Shown here: one piece after another, positions 37,973-51,474 of the stretch
Numbering within the stretch: position 1 is the first letter of the stretch
How the letters are laid out: every line of letters starts with the position of its first letter
Assembly (NCBI GenBank): GCA_963277665.1
Contig: OY728163.1
Coordinates: forward strand, 1,904,212,644 to 1,904,276,643
Source: Viscum album
Taxonomy: Eukaryota > Streptophyta > Magnoliopsida > Santalales > Viscaceae
Reading direction: 5' to 3'
Length of the DNA stretch: 64,000 nucleotides
Program-made: the position numbers and the translations under genes
Notes under the pieces: generated by a model
What the model saw: the letters and a program-made list of their open reading frames with translations, nothing else
The model's database searches: none
Told to the model about the DNA's origin: nothing

Positions 37973-40034
37973 TTTAATGATTTTGATTTTGTAGCATGAA
38001 CATTTAAAATATTTTAAAAAATATTTTTGGAGTGATTCGTGTAATTGGGGTGGAGTTCCAATCCTATGGGAGCCTCAATATTGATATATTAAAAATATTA
38101 AATATAATATATCACTCACGCACAATGTTTCTGAAATAATGGAATATCTCTTAAATGATGTCTAAAATGGTAAAACTAAGACCCCTATTAAATATAGAAT
38201 GTGATTTTTACCTTATTCATGATATAACTTATGTTTGTGTCTGGTTTTTTGATGGAGTACAGTTACTAGTGGATAATTAGAAGGAAAAAAATAAATTAAA
38301 TCATTTTAATTATTTATTTATCTAATGAAATGGTAAAACTAGAAAACTAATTATTTAGACCTAATTATTTTCATTATACAGGGTTAGTTTCATAAGCTTG
38401 GTTGATCCATCGAGAGGGAGAGACACCATTAGAAGAACTTCCTATGAATGCCCATGGAGATTTGAGGATCGAAGATCAAATTCAATGGAATTCATTGCCA
38501 ACGTCTTGTGTGGGAACATCCTTCACCAATGATAGATCCAAATACAAGGTACATATTTGTTTTGTGGTATTTTCTCTCTATTCTAAATATTTATACAAGA
38601 ACTTATTATTCTATTGATAAATAATATGGTTCTTATCATCATATTTCCCATGATAATTTTATTTTATTCCTAGATTAGGAATTGATATTTTTATTTTTTT
38701 TGATTATCCCAAAACCTATTTGATTTATTATTTTTTCATCGATGATCATTGTTCACACCTAACATGGCCAACATTGATTCCTCACTTTTGTGTTTTATGG
38801 ATACCCCCATCCATTCTATTCAAGTTCATCTTTAGTATTTTGTGTGTATGGGGATTCGACTTATTCTGGGAACCCTTTTTGTTTCACAATTGTTTTTAAA
38901 AGTTCAATGGATTATTGTTGTAAAATCAACATCATGGATCCTGGTGTATCATAGGATTTACGAGGGTGATAGAAATCCAATTCATGATAGAGGATGATGA
39001 ATTTTGTGGTTTGGGGCCCATGTGGTGATGGGCCTCGATGGAGATCGTGTTTCCAGCAAGTGATTATCAGAAAATTGATTTTTGATGAAAATGTATTCAC
39101 AAAAAATGACTACAATGGGAGTTTCAGGTGGAAATCATGGAAGATCCAAAGGGAGAAATGAAAAATCAAAAGATATGTCATGGAGAAAAGATTCTAGAAA
39201 ATACTTGACTGCATGACATGTAGTTCATATGATCATGCGCACTTTATATCCCGCTACACGTGGCAGCTAGGGATTCAAGATGTTTTAAATATCACACGGC
39301 CATGTGTGAAGTATACATGTCATGTGAAACCTAGTCTGAAAGGCTCATCATATACTATAGTTTCATGACTAAGAACCATGTAACCCCACATGCCATGTTT
39401 TTGGGGACACACCTTGTGTACTCTTTGGAGGGACACAAATTGGATAGAGTAACACACATCAACTGTCTCCCAACCTCTACATGTCATGTACTATTAATGA
39501 CATGATGTGTACTTCCCTTTAGATTTTATTAGATACTTTTATGTGTCCTATATGAATAGAATTTCCTCATAGAAAGTGATGGTGGAATTTCATATAGAGA
39601 AAGATATAATGAACAAAGGAAAAGAAATATGATCAATCACCATCGTTTTAGTATCATTATTGGCTATTAGATATTCTTAGTAAGTAAAAACCCTCCCTAG
39701 AAAGAGAGTGTATCGGCATATGGTATCATCTTACCATCCCTAGATCAAGTCATTAATCTTACCATAGGGATTTGTGTGTGGAATCCTCAACCTAAGTATA
39801 TATATAGGGTATGTATCCTCCACCACTATAGGGTGTGGAATCCTCTATTTGTAGGGTTTAAATATCCCATGTTAGAGAACTTAGATAGGGCACGGGATCC
39901 TCAATTGAGGTCAGCATCCCCCCTTTATACTACTAGGGGTGTGTCATCCCCCATTACTAATACATAGAGGTTTCATAGGTTGAAGGATTGGATTATTCTA
40001 AGATTGTCATGAATCATCCTGATTCAACCTAGCC
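37973..40034 (+). repeat. G1 3' LTR, first part
   Basis: Copy of the 5' LTR from its start to about base 2030, with the landmarks listed there, including CACACGGCCATGTGTG at 39293-39308. Similarity to the 5' LTR stops at about 40022-40034, where E40 begins. Confidence 0.7.
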
Positions 40035-42178
40035 TGGTATGCAACAAGGTACCAAGAATGCCTCCACATATGCTAGAGGCTCCCAGTTAGTGACAAGGTC
40101 CTAAAAAATATAGTAGGGATAATATTTCCTTGGATCATAGTTCAATAATAGTAGAAATAAACTAAACAAATACACATACATGAACATCAGAGTGCGCATA
40201 AATAAATAACTAAAACAAAATCATGATATGATAAATGGAATGTGGTATATAGACTTATAAACAAAACATACAACAACAGATCTCCCACTAGACCTATCAC
40301 ACATATAGAATAAAATAAAATAAAATAAAAATACACAAGGCTCTCTTACAACTCCAAGCCCAACCACATACCTAGTCTTAATGACTGATGAACTAATAAA
40401 ACATGAACCTCAGACTCCACATGGGTAAATCCCACTTGGTCATTCAACATCAAGTATCCACATGATTTATTATGTCTAATACTCAACATGAAATTAGTCA
40501 TAAGGTATGCACACACATTGAGGTGCATGATGGTGATAAATAAATCTCAATATTCCACCGCTAATGGTGAACCTAAAATAAAATATCATAAAAATTTCAT
40601 GTAACACGTGATATGAAAAGACTTGATGAATAAATATTACTAGCATAAAAATAAACAAGATACTAAAATAAAACAAAAAGCTATAAAAAGAAAAGAAAAC
40701 ATTGAAGTTAGGGTTTTATCCTAACACCTGAGGTAAATATACCCCCACTCTGGCCCAATACAAAGGAAATATAGAATGTTTCACACTCGACCACAACATC
40801 AAGCATGTCTTCTAGGTTAATAAAGAGCTCCAAATAACCAATGCAAGGATATGAATGAAATCTAGAACCTTGGATCCCAGTCTAGTCTTATAAAATAAAA
40901 AAGTAAATCTTCATGGCTCTAGGAAACCAATATCATAATATAAACTAATGATAGAAAATGTTTTTGACTTTGGGAAGATTTATCCATGTCCTAGAAGTAC
41001 TACAGTACTAACTCGACTATAACTGTCTTATCAGTGAAACACTTCCCAATCAGGACCAAACTCATACCAGACCCTAAGAGTGTAATGTCTTACATGGTCC
41101 ATTACACCTATCTAGATAGATCAGCTAAACTATGGGGATTATCTCATCCAAGTCATCCACTATCTCCTTAGACACACCTCACAACAACCAAAAAATAGAG
41201 AAGATCATCTGAATCAATCTCAGGGACAAAACATAGACCAATATTATCCCAAATGTATCATATCTCATCTAGTATTGAACAGGAACTACCGCAAACCTCC
41301 AATACAAAAGCTCATGAACCATGTTTGAATAAAACCTGAACCATGTGCATTACACATCCATGTTCCCAAACACACGAGGTGTCTAGTCATTCCCTCATCC
41401 ACACCCTAAGTGGTTGTACATGACATACCATTAACACAGACACACACACCATGTAACACTCATTATCAACCCTATACTAAAAAATAAAAAAAAACATCGT
41501 GTGTGTTCTTGAACTCATGTCATGTGATCAAGTTTTGGAAAATAGAAAACTCGTTTGATCCCCATGAAACACTTAATTCTTCCTAAAACACCCCAAATAA
41601 ACCCCCTAGGGGACCCAAAAATCCTAAAAGAAGAGTAAATATTTAAAAAAAATACACTATAAGGATTCATAAAAAAAATGAAACAAATGGTCTACCTTCA
41701 ATCATAAAACACCAAAGCTTTATGCTAGATCCACACCATGAAACCACTGATTCTTGATCCATGTCCTCGGATGAGTCCCTGCGGCACCACCTCCCTCTCC
41801 CTTCCATTTTCTCTATTGATTGAAGGAAACAATGGGTAGATCACTTCAGGAATGTGTGAAGATCCAAGGAGAGAAAGATAAAGGAAAAGGAGAAAAAAAA
41901 GTGGAAAAGAAAAGAAAATGGGGCTTGATCCTGATGACTAATGCAAGGTTATGCCTCACCTAAGAAAACTCCCTCATTCTAGATTCAACTATGGAGTCTA
42001 ATTATCAATATAACACACCAAGAATAACAAAGTGGTTAGAAAAATTATATGAGATATACAATAAATATAAATGACAATTTTTCCCTTTTAAACCACCCAA
42101 GAGAAAAAATTAAAATTTTCCCTAAATTTCATAAATTGTCGTAATGTGGTTCATTAAAAACTCTCCACTATAAACTCT
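40035..42178. repeat. E40 left LTR
   Basis: Shares with 43656-47470: TATGCCTCC..ATAT.CTAGAGG, ACACATACAC.T.CATGAACAT.AGAGTG.GCATAAATAAATAACTAAAA, an (AAAAT)n run at 40300-40331, GGTTTTATCCTAACACCTGAG (40703/44816), a purine-rich AAGGAGAAAAAAAAG zone (41875-41925/47010-47060). The right end is approximate. Confidence 0.6.
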
Positions 42179-43655
42179 TCTTAGCCTAATGAAGAACCAT
42201 TGGTCAAATGGATACAAATTTTCACCTCAAGAACTAATTCTTACAATGATACCATGACAATCCACCTACCAATCTCATAGCACCCACAACTCTCCCAGTA
42301 AAAGGGTTTTTCATTAGCAACCAATTAGATGATCCCTAAAGTAAGATTATCCTTATCATCTCCCCTAAACCGAACACCAAATTACATGTACTACTCTCTT
42401 TACTGTACTAAACATAATGGATAGACATAAACAAACCACTCACACCAGAGCACCAATATGGAACACAAACCATAGTCCATTCCCCACCCACCAGGAGTGA
42501 CATCCCTCACACTCAAGAATCCACTTAAAATAGGACTAAAACATCGAATGATCAATGGTTCCATTCATAATATAAGTCTCTACTCAAGTAATAATAATTT
42601 TCCTAAAAATACATTCCAACCACCAGAATCCTCCTCAAAGAATATTGATTATCCAAAAACCTCTCACATGCTATCACGCGACCCAAATGGACCTAGGATA
42701 ACGCACCTAAAACCATTAACCAAACTCCTTTTATGGGTCATTTCCAATAAAAAGGACCACCCTTGACACTACTCTTCTAACTCGGACATTGATCCAAAAC
42801 CCTAAGCACTTAATCACACCCTCACCACACCACCTGAAGCACAATAAAAAATAGAGCTACACATCTAACCAAACCCTCCCTTTCAAGAAAGCTATGAAAC
42901 TAGGATCTCACCTAGTTCTCAACCTCTCAAGGAAAAGGAAACATATGCCTAATAATATAACTTCTCAGGGAAACCAAAACTTTAAAGAAAAATGATCCCA
43001 ATCCAAAAAACACTCAGAAATCCTTGCATTTATTGATCCGTCCCCAATAGTAATGCATCCTAAAGACCACACCAACCCACATGCACCTTCATGCATCCCT
43101 TGGTTAAGAGACTAGATTTATCCTATTATATAAAACCTATCCCTGATATTCAAATGAATTTTTATCAAAAGAAAAATAATTTTGGTTCAGTTGAGCATAA
43201 TTCTACCAAAAACTATATGGGGAAATTCTATATAGGTTGTTGTTTCCACTTTAAAAAACTAAACCTCCATTTTTAATAAAACCACACAAAAAATCATATG
43301 TAATGAGGATCCTATATACCTATAATTATACATTAAAACAGGAAGTTTTCCATCAATAAAAGAGCCAAAAATTCAAAAATAATAATTCAATAAATCTGAA
43401 AACTCAAGTGAATAATTAAAGGTGAAATAACACAACTATAAAATAAAAAACCAATAACAACAATCTCATAACCCTGATAACCTTGAATTTTTTCTGGAAT
43501 AGGTGCTCATGATGAACCAATATGATATCCATAATAAGCTCTAACACATTCCTATACCTCGTGACTACCATCAATCGAATAGTATAACAAAGAAAAGAAT
43601 TATCTAATAGAATTTTTTTACGAACTGGCCCAGTTCACCCAACTTGTCACCCAAT
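42179..43655. other. E40 interior
   Basis: About 1.5 kb, pyrimidine-rich on the plus strand. The frames at 42497-42766 (89 aa) and 43091-43276 (61 aa) have no recognised motif and no codon pattern that sets them apart. Part of it (42890-43020) loosely resembles 45950-46050 in the right LTR. Confidence 0.4.
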
Positions 43656-44177
43656 ATGGAATGCAAAAAGGCCCCAAGTATGCCTCCCTATATACTAGAG
43701 GATACCAACTAGTGATGAGGTCCTAAAAAGATATGATTGGGACTTATTTTCATCATATCAGACTAAAATAATATTGAAAATTAACTAAACACATACACAT
43801 CCATGAACATTAGAGTGTGCATAAATAAATAACTAAAAAAGAATTTTATAATAAATAGAGTGTGGTATACACACTCATGGAAAAAACATACAAAAACGGA
43901 TCGTTTAGTGGCCTAATTAGATATATAAAATAAAATAAAATAAAATAAAAATACACATGTATCTCATATAGCATAGATACCAACCACATACCCAGTCTCC
44001 ATGACTATTGAACTACTCCAGCATGAACCTCAGACTCCACGTGAGAAAATCCTACTCAATCATGAATCACAGAGCATATTTATGATCCACTATGTTTTAT
44101 TCTCAACCTAAAAGTATACATAAGGTATGTAGTCACATCGAGGTTCACATGCATGGGGTGATAAATAAATCTCAGTA

Positions 44178-44465
44178 TATGAAAACCCTAGTCTTTATTA
44201 CGCATTAATTCTGGATTTATTAGAAAAGAATAAACTTAACACAACCTAGAAGATCTAGAAGCCAAGTTTGTTTGGTAATTATATATATATAACATCAAAA
44301 CATGATACATGGGTAACATTAAGATTATTAAAAACTTCCTTAACATTCTCATAAAAAGGAATAAAAATCATTTTTGAATAAAACATATTTAGATGAACAA
44401 AAAGACATTACCAAAAATTAATTGATTATTTACTAAAAAATTATCAATACATTTTGTTGAGTATG

Positions 44466-44503
<38 letters not shown>

Positions 44504-44651
44504 TAAATTAGTTAATCATATTCATACCCTAAAATGTAACATCTAGGTTATAACAACCTTATTTAAATAATAATGGTTTTTTCGGTTCATTGTTACATAT
44601 TTCATATGCTATCAAACATAACTTTCTATTTTAAAACCCCAGGGTATTACA
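44178..44651 (-). mobile_element. Solo LTR-like insertion in the E40 right LTR
   Basis: 474 bp absent from the left E40 LTR. Flanked by CAGTA (44173-44177) and CTGTA (44652-44656), four of five matching, as a 5 bp target duplication. On the minus strand it starts TGTAATACCC and ends near CATA (from CA). It shares ATTTCATACTCAACAAAA with the E55 LTR. Fits a solo LTR left by recombination. Confidence 0.5.
44468..44501. repeat. (AT)17 microsatellite
   Basis: 34 bp of uninterrupted AT dinucleotide inside the solo LTR-like insertion. Confidence 0.95.
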
Positions 44652-47470
44652 CTGTAGGCCACCCCCAACGGTGGTCCAAACATCTGTTGTCATAACATGT
44701 GCATGCAACATGTGATATTCCCAGCCTGGATGAACAAAGACTACTAGCATAAAAATAAACAGTAGAGTGAAATAAAAAAATGGTTAAACTAATAATATAA
44801 AATAATGAATATCAGGTTTTATCCTAACACCTGAGTAAAATCTACCCCTGTACTAGCCTAATGTAGAGGAATTATAGAATGTGGACCACCAATCCATAAT
44901 ATCATTTGTGTAAGTCGAATAAAAAAGGGGATACAAACATCCAACATAAAGACATATATGAATGCTATACCCTAGTATATCTATATAGGCATATAAAATA
45001 GCAAATAGAATCTACTAGGCTCTAGGGATCTAATAGAACGATCTAAACTAGTGATAAGAACTCATGTCAACCCCAGGGGGGAATATCCATGTCCTAGAAG
45101 TTAAGTAGTACTAGATGGACTATAAACAACCTATTGACGCAACTATACCACACTAGGCCCAAACTCATTCCAGGAACTAGGAGCATAATATCCACCATGG
45201 TTCACTACCCCTAGCTAGGGTGATCAACTAAACTATGGAAGATACACTCATCCAGATCATCCATTATCTCACTAAACATGCCTCATAGCAACAAAACAAC
45301 ATAAGAGACAATCTAAATTAATATCATGTCAAACACCTAGTTCAGTAATATCCCAGATGTATCCTTTATCATCTAGTTAAGAAAAATAATGGCCTTAAAC
45401 CTACAAACTAAAACTACAAGATCCAGGGTCACCTAACACCTGAACCCATCAACCAACACTATTGAAACCAGTACCAACCGTATCACGTGTCAAAAAAACA
45501 TGGGGAAACCCTCCTTGGTCCCAAGATCCTCATAATATGTAGGAAACCCTACAAGGATATCCTTTAACTAAACAAATCCTCAGGAAAATCCCCTCAAAGT
45601 AACACCATTTGGCCTCCTGGAACAAATCCTAAATATCACCCCACATATAAGGGCAGCCTAATTCAACACCACACCCATAAGGTAATTCCTAAAACAATTC
45701 CATCATACCTATCTTAAAATATGATAAATATATTACATCCTCACCTGAAATCCTATGATACCATCCTACCATGAAGTCTCATATTGGTCCATACCTCAAG
45801 TGACTAGATCTAAACATAAAGTAGTTGAACTGACTATCTCATCTAAGTAAACACATGATCCCACCTTCCAAGAATAATTTGAAAGAACCCAAAATAAACC
45901 CCCTTTTCATTCCAAATCCAAGTTGTCTGATGAAATCATAACCCTCATAGAGACTCACATCTCATATCCCAACCTGTAAGAGGATTCTAAAACCAAACCT
46001 CAAAAGAAAACCTCCTAGGAAAACATTCTCTATCCAAAACACCATCCATATGGAATCAGGATGCCGAAAGGATTCCTCCATTATGATATATATGGAAAAA
46101 CTATCATATTAAACTAATCACAAGTCCAATACTAACAAAAATATTAAAACAAATGAAATGCCTCCAAGGGTGGAGTGCATGACATGTAGCTCGAGCACCC
46201 AGCAGGTACCCATAGCAAGACTCTATGGTCATGTATCCCAATTGACCTAGCATGTTCTTTTCAAAGTACACAGTGTGCCTGACCCATACATGGAATGTAC
46301 CCTACATGGGGTACATACCTATATACCTTGTCCTAACTCAGCATAAACAATGCTTGACTACACATCATGCACTTAACACACATGGTGTGTCTCCCACACT
46401 GGGTACCTGGCCATATGCCCTACACAAGGTCAGGCCAATTACCCTATAGGCCACTAGCCATATAATGGAATCTGTATATGTAAATTAAACTACCATTATC
46501 CCAATCACATGGGATTTCTATCCACTACCCCCACCACACCCCAAGTGTCTCTACACAGTGTGTTCCAAACACACACATTATTTAATCATTCATTTTCAAG
46601 ACTACACCTAAAAAATAAAAATGCCCAATTCATGTTCTTGAACTACACATCATGTGATTGGGTTTTCCTAAACAAAAAACACTTTTATGTCCCCCAAAAA
46701 ACTTTATTCATCCCTAAAACATGCCAAATTGACCCTTTAGGGGGCCCTAGTAACCCAAAAAACTAGATTAAAACTTAAAAAACAACTACATTGGAGAGAT
46801 TTGCAGAAAAAATGAATAAATGACCAACCACTTGGTATAAAAATCCAGATATTCACATTGTATCCCCACCACATAGCCACCAATTCCCAATATATCACCT
46901 TAGATGATCCACTGTGGTGATTTCTCCCTCTACCTTACCCTTTCTCTACCAACTAAAGAGAAAAATGGGGAGATCCCCTCAGGTGTGTGTGACAAGCCAA
47001 GGGGAGGAGGATAAAAGAAAAAGGGGAAAAGGAAATGAAAAAAAACAAAATAGGAAAATAAAAAAATGGGCTTAGGCCTGGTCTTGGAGCCCAACATAAG
47101 GTTTTGTATCACAAAGGAAACCCCCATAATTATAGATTCAATAGTATATTTGAAATATAAATATAACAATAGAACTAGAATATATCACCAAATGAACATG
47201 CATGAATAATTAATATTTAATTAACTAATTATTAAATATTCAAGGAAAATCCGAATGGCTCCGAATTCATCCAAACTCATTTCAAAGGGTAAAAACCCTA
47301 TTACAAGACCATAGTGGTCATAAAAGTTATTCAAGATCTCCTAGTATGAAAAATTTCCATATTTTATCCTTTTAAATCATCTAAGATAAAAAATTCAAAT
47401 TTCACCTAATTATCTAAAACCATCATGACACGCTTCATGGTAGAGATCATGGAAAACATTCCAAATTATT

Positions 47471-47748
47471 ATACAAGATATGGAGATTGAGATTGTACTC
47501 TGGGGCCTGAGTACCTCCCTTCAAAATATCTAGGTTTTCCTTATTTTTCATTATTATTGTGATTTTTATCTGACTCACTTATTTATGTTTTACTTCTTCG
47601 TGGTTTTAGGGAATCCTATCGAGTGTGTATATACTCACCCCTTCATGGGAGCTTCTTATACATGTTATGTATTATATAGAAAATAGGCCTTTTGATGAAG
47701 TCCTAGGTGGACCAAGAGCAGTTATAGAATATTCTTCCTTAGAAGAAG
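47471..47748 (+). repeat. G1 3' LTR, second part
   Basis: Continues the G1 LTR after E40: GAGATTGAGATTGTACTCTGGG pairs with 32485-32510, GAGTGTGTATATACTCACCCCT with 32625-32648. The match runs to TTCCTTAG (47740) opposite TCCTTAG (32740). It then stops exactly where TGTAACAGTCTG begins. Confidence 0.65.
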
Positions 47749-50700
47749 TGTAACAGTCTGTGTCCTCTAAATCCTTTAATTTTCCAATTTTGGGTTTTGG
47801 AGGTATTTTAGGGGAGGCTTGAGGAGGTTTCATGGTGCTCCGAGGATCCCTATAGCAAGAATAGAGGTGTTGGCTATTAAAAAGTTCAATACAAGAGGAA
47901 TAAACATACTTTAAATTTTACACTACATGAAATTAAGGTTCTTGTATTGTGAATAATAGTTCATGTTTTTTACATGATTTTTAGTGAATACAGGATTTAA
48001 TGGTTGAGGTGACATGTTTTTTAGAAAAACATAAAACCAAACATTTACATGTCATGTAAGGGTTACACAGCATGTAAATTCCCTATGCAATGTGACTTTA
48101 AGGCATGCAGCACTCAGTTTTTATTCTAAAACTCAAAAGTCCTTTCATTTCTAGGAGATATAGAAACCTTATCCCCAGTGTATTAGGATTACTTCATCAT
48201 ATATTGATCATTGTCTTCCTGTATTTGATCCATAGTGAGTTTTTATCACTTTCTCATGCATTTCCTTCTATTATTCTTTGAAGATCCACTGTGGTGGGGC
48301 ATTCTTTTCTTGGGGTGTGAGTTGAGATGTGTTTTGTTGATATTTGTGTGCGATTTTGGTTGATCTACGATTTTCTTGTGCGGAAGTGGGTTTTGGAAGT
48401 TTTTTCTTAACCCTACAGTGTGTAAGAATATTAGAAATCTTTTTTGAGGTAGATAATCCCTATTCTCATTCTTTTAGGTGATATATGTGGGAACTGCAAG
48501 CTTTTTCTTACCTTTTGGTGGATATTAAGGGTCTTTATAATCATATAATTAATTACCATGTCTAAAATTGATAGTCACATAGTGTTATCAAATGATTTAC
48601 AACTTTGATATATGTTGTTGAGATTTTAATGCATGGTTGTTTCCAATTATGAAAATAATGGTTGTTGGGGGCCTTTTTTTAAATGTAATTATTATACATT
48701 GATAACCTTTACTATGTTTTTGTGTGATCATACCCTAAAAAAGGCTAAGGAATTCATATTTGGATAATAATTAGTTGTCCCTGAATTCTTATTTGTGTGA
48801 TAATACTGACTGAACATTATATTTTTATTTTATTTTCAGTGAACCTATTTTTGGATGAGCAGTAACCAACATACCACACGGGAATCAAAATAGAGGAATC
48901 CAATATTCAAAGTTCATAATTCAAAAACCACATGAAAATAAAAAACCCAATAAGATCTTTATCCAAAATTCACTTAGGTTGGCCAAATCTCATCGTCAGC
49001 CATTATAAGACATCACTGTTAATGTTTCCATCCTATCACCATGTATGTCATTGTCACTGCTGTTAAAACACCACAAAATATCATCAGAGACCTTATAGCC
49101 ATTGTAAAACATCATTCACCATGTCCTAGTCATCCCTAGTGAACCAGATTCAACCAACCACCAAACAGAACAATCTCACCTCAACAAAAATTCAGAAACC
49201 ATTGGCATGGAAATGTTTTGAACTGACGACCACCAACAAAACTAAATATGGAAAACAAGAAACCCAAAAAGGAATCATTGTTAAATATAACTCAACCAAA
49301 TAGACCACTAAAATCTATTAAAAATAGAGATCTTACATAGATCACATGAGGAGAACTATTAGTGCCAAGACCCACATCCCAAAACCTTAGTGAACCACTA
49401 CTCCAGATCTAGCTAGGATAAAAGTAGAGGGACTGAGGTCAGGGCTGGGAAATAAAAATCCAAGGCTTTGAACGTCAACCTTACGATGAGATAGAAACCA
49501 AATCCAATTAAAATAATAATCCAACAAAGTATTTCCAAGAATTTCGATGACCTCTGAACCTCAAATCCCAAAACTATTTTGTTACCTTTTCTCCAAATCC
49601 GACATGGACATGCATAATGGAACGCAAGGTTAGAGTAGTGTTGTGCTAGGATGTATCATTGTTATATTTGGTTGTTCTTGTTGTGACTCTTTGCATGGTT
49701 TGGGTTGTTGTGCAGTGATGTTAGTGACAAGTTGGGTTGTGTAGTGTATAGGGAAGTGGCATGGTGGTTTGTTGTCATGGATGTGATGTGGGAAGTTGTG
49801 TGATGTGGTGCAATGAGTTTGTGGCGTAGTGGTTTTCAAACATTGGTTGTGGCCTAGTGGTTGTGGCGTGTGGAATTTATGGTTGTGAGATGGATGAGAT
49901 GTGTGGTTTTTGTATTGTGATATGGCTTGGGAGATGTGACACGATGATAGTGGTGGATTTGTATTATTGTAGTGATGTTTATGTGAGTTGGGTCATTTGT
50001 TGTGTGGTGTGGTTAAGTTAGTTTCCTGGTTAACCATAGATTAAATTATGATACTAATTGAAATGAATAAATGGATGGGTTGGTAATTGGATATAATGGT
50101 ATGGAAATAGATATGTGTTGTGAATGACTTAATTAATAAATATAGCAAAAAAATCAGTGGAAAGTGGAATGTTTTGTGGCTTGTGTGGTGGTTGTGTGGT
50201 GTGTTTCATATAGTGGTTGAAATAGTTGTAATGGTTTATTTATGTTATGTTGTTGTAATGTGGTGTGAACTAGTGTTTTTTATGTGAATTCATAGGTTGG
50301 GTATTGTGTGTTATCAATGCACCATGTATATTTATGTTATTTTATATGTGCCCGACCCGAGTTGGATAACCTTACCAACACTCAAAGGTGATGAGTTCTA
50401 TTTGTTTTCACCATAATCTAGGATGGTAGTGGTATGTATGGATGGATACCCCCTCCCTCCCAATCTTCCTCACTAGTTATGTGATGGCCCGGGTGTCTAT
50501 GGGTGAGATGTGATGTTATGTGTTGGGCCAGGTGTATACGAGTGATATGTGATGTGATGTGTTGGCCTATGTGTCTAAACAAGGTATGTGACGCGATGTA
50601 GTGTGATGTGATATATTGTGAGGGTTATATGTGGTAGTAGGAGGGCATGTGGATGATGTCCTTCATGTTTATGATACCCTACTACTCTATTTCTGGGTTT

Positions 50701-51463
50701 GATATGTGGCCTAGGTGTCTAAAGGTGGTATGTGATGTGATGTTATATGTGGCCTAGGTGTATGTGGGAAGGATGTGATATGATGTGATATGGTATGTGT
50801 GGAAGGTATGGGAGAATATGATGTTTGATGTTGGGTCATGAGAGTGGAAAATCAACGGGGAAGAAGAAATGGGGAACCCTGCCTTTTTTTGATCTTGATG
50901 TTATATTATTAAATTGGATGTGTGATTTGGTGAGTGATTCTCGGTGAGACTAGGTTTAGTTAGATGACCTATATAGGTGCTTTTTGGTAATTTTTTTTGT
51001 TCGCTAGCACGTTAGCAGGCTCTTTCCACATGTGCACTTGAGACCTTGGTTATGTCCCTATTGAGTATACCTATATTCACACCCTAGGTATATAATTTAT
51101 TAAAGGTTTCTAGGATAAATTTGGTGGCTGAGATGGACATTACTAGATGGGATGGGGTTGTTGTTCAATTGATTCCATAGACTTTTGTTTTTTGTAATTA
51201 CTTTGGATACATTTATATGTATCCGTTTTATTTATTCATACATTGTGGGATGGTTTTTGGTTTACCTTTATTTTTATGGATGGATTTATTTGGTGATTGT
51301 TTATCGTATCTCCCAATATTGTTTTATTTATAGAGGTTAATGCCTCCCATATTGTAATATTTTTACACCCTCAGTACTATTCACCAACTCGAGGCCTACT
51401 AGAGGTGGGACTCGAGGGTCATTATCTTTCCCCCTTCATTACGACATCTTTAGTTGGAGGGGT
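47749..51463 (+). repeat. G2 5' LTR (single copy in window)
   Basis: Begins TGTAACAGTCTGTGTCC at the point where the G1 LTR breaks off; ends near GGGGTTCA shortly before the primer site. Contains a CATGTCATGTAAGG/CAGCATGTAAAT region (48045-48120), a C-rich stretch 48850-49620, a strongly G/T-rich stretch 49630-50330, and a ~41 bp minisatellite (50478-50790). No second LTR copy in the window, so length is inferred. No TATA box identified with confidence. Confidence 0.55.
50478..50790. repeat. ~41 bp minisatellite in the G2 LTR
   Basis: Units of the form TTATGTG-GGCC..GGTGT.TA...G.G.TATGTGATGTGATG begin near 50478, 50516, 50557, then 50702 and 50743. Spacing is 38-41 bp within the two groups, which are separated by about 110 bp of related GTG-rich sequence. 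Confidence 0.6.
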
Positions 51464-51474
51464 TCATGAAAGAT

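Larger units (their letters stand above)
40035..47470. mobile_element. E40: non-coding LTR retrotransposon inside the G1 LTR
   Basis: Two direct repeats (40035-42178 and 43656-47470, the second enlarged by insertions) flank only ~1.5 kb. The flanking G1 LTR sequence resumes in order at 47471. No gag or pol motif on either strand, so it looks like a non-autonomous LTR element. Orientation is uncertain: a minus-strand primer-like site (TGTGTTAGAGC) exists near 43537-43547, but about 110 bp from the LTR edge. No clean target duplication. Confidence 0.55.
43656..47470. repeat. E40 right LTR, enlarged
   Basis: Pairs with 40035-42178 but is 3.8 kb. Two extra segments account for the difference: 44178-44651 (likely solo LTR) and about 45390-46250 (about 0.85 kb, not present in the left copy, so either inserted here or deleted there). 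The (AAAAT)n run sits at 43924-43951 at the matching position. Confidence 0.55.
30430..47748 (+). mobile_element. G1: Ty3/gypsy chromovirus-like retrotransposon, interrupted in its 3' LTR
   Basis: 5' LTR 30430-33116, interior 33117-37972, 3' LTR 37973-40034 plus 47471-47748. Domain order is gag, protease, RT, RNase H, integrase, so gypsy, with a chromovirus-like integrase C-terminus. The 3' LTR is split by E40 and then cut off at 47748 by the start of G2; the last ~0.35-0.4 kb of the LTR is therefore outside the window. LTR identity looks about 75% by eye. All genes are broken. Confidence 0.7.

Noticed and set aside
46509..46766. 85-codon plus-strand frame in the E40 right LTR
   Set aside because: The same LTR region in the left copy (41400-41650) does not preserve the frame, so not under coding constraint.
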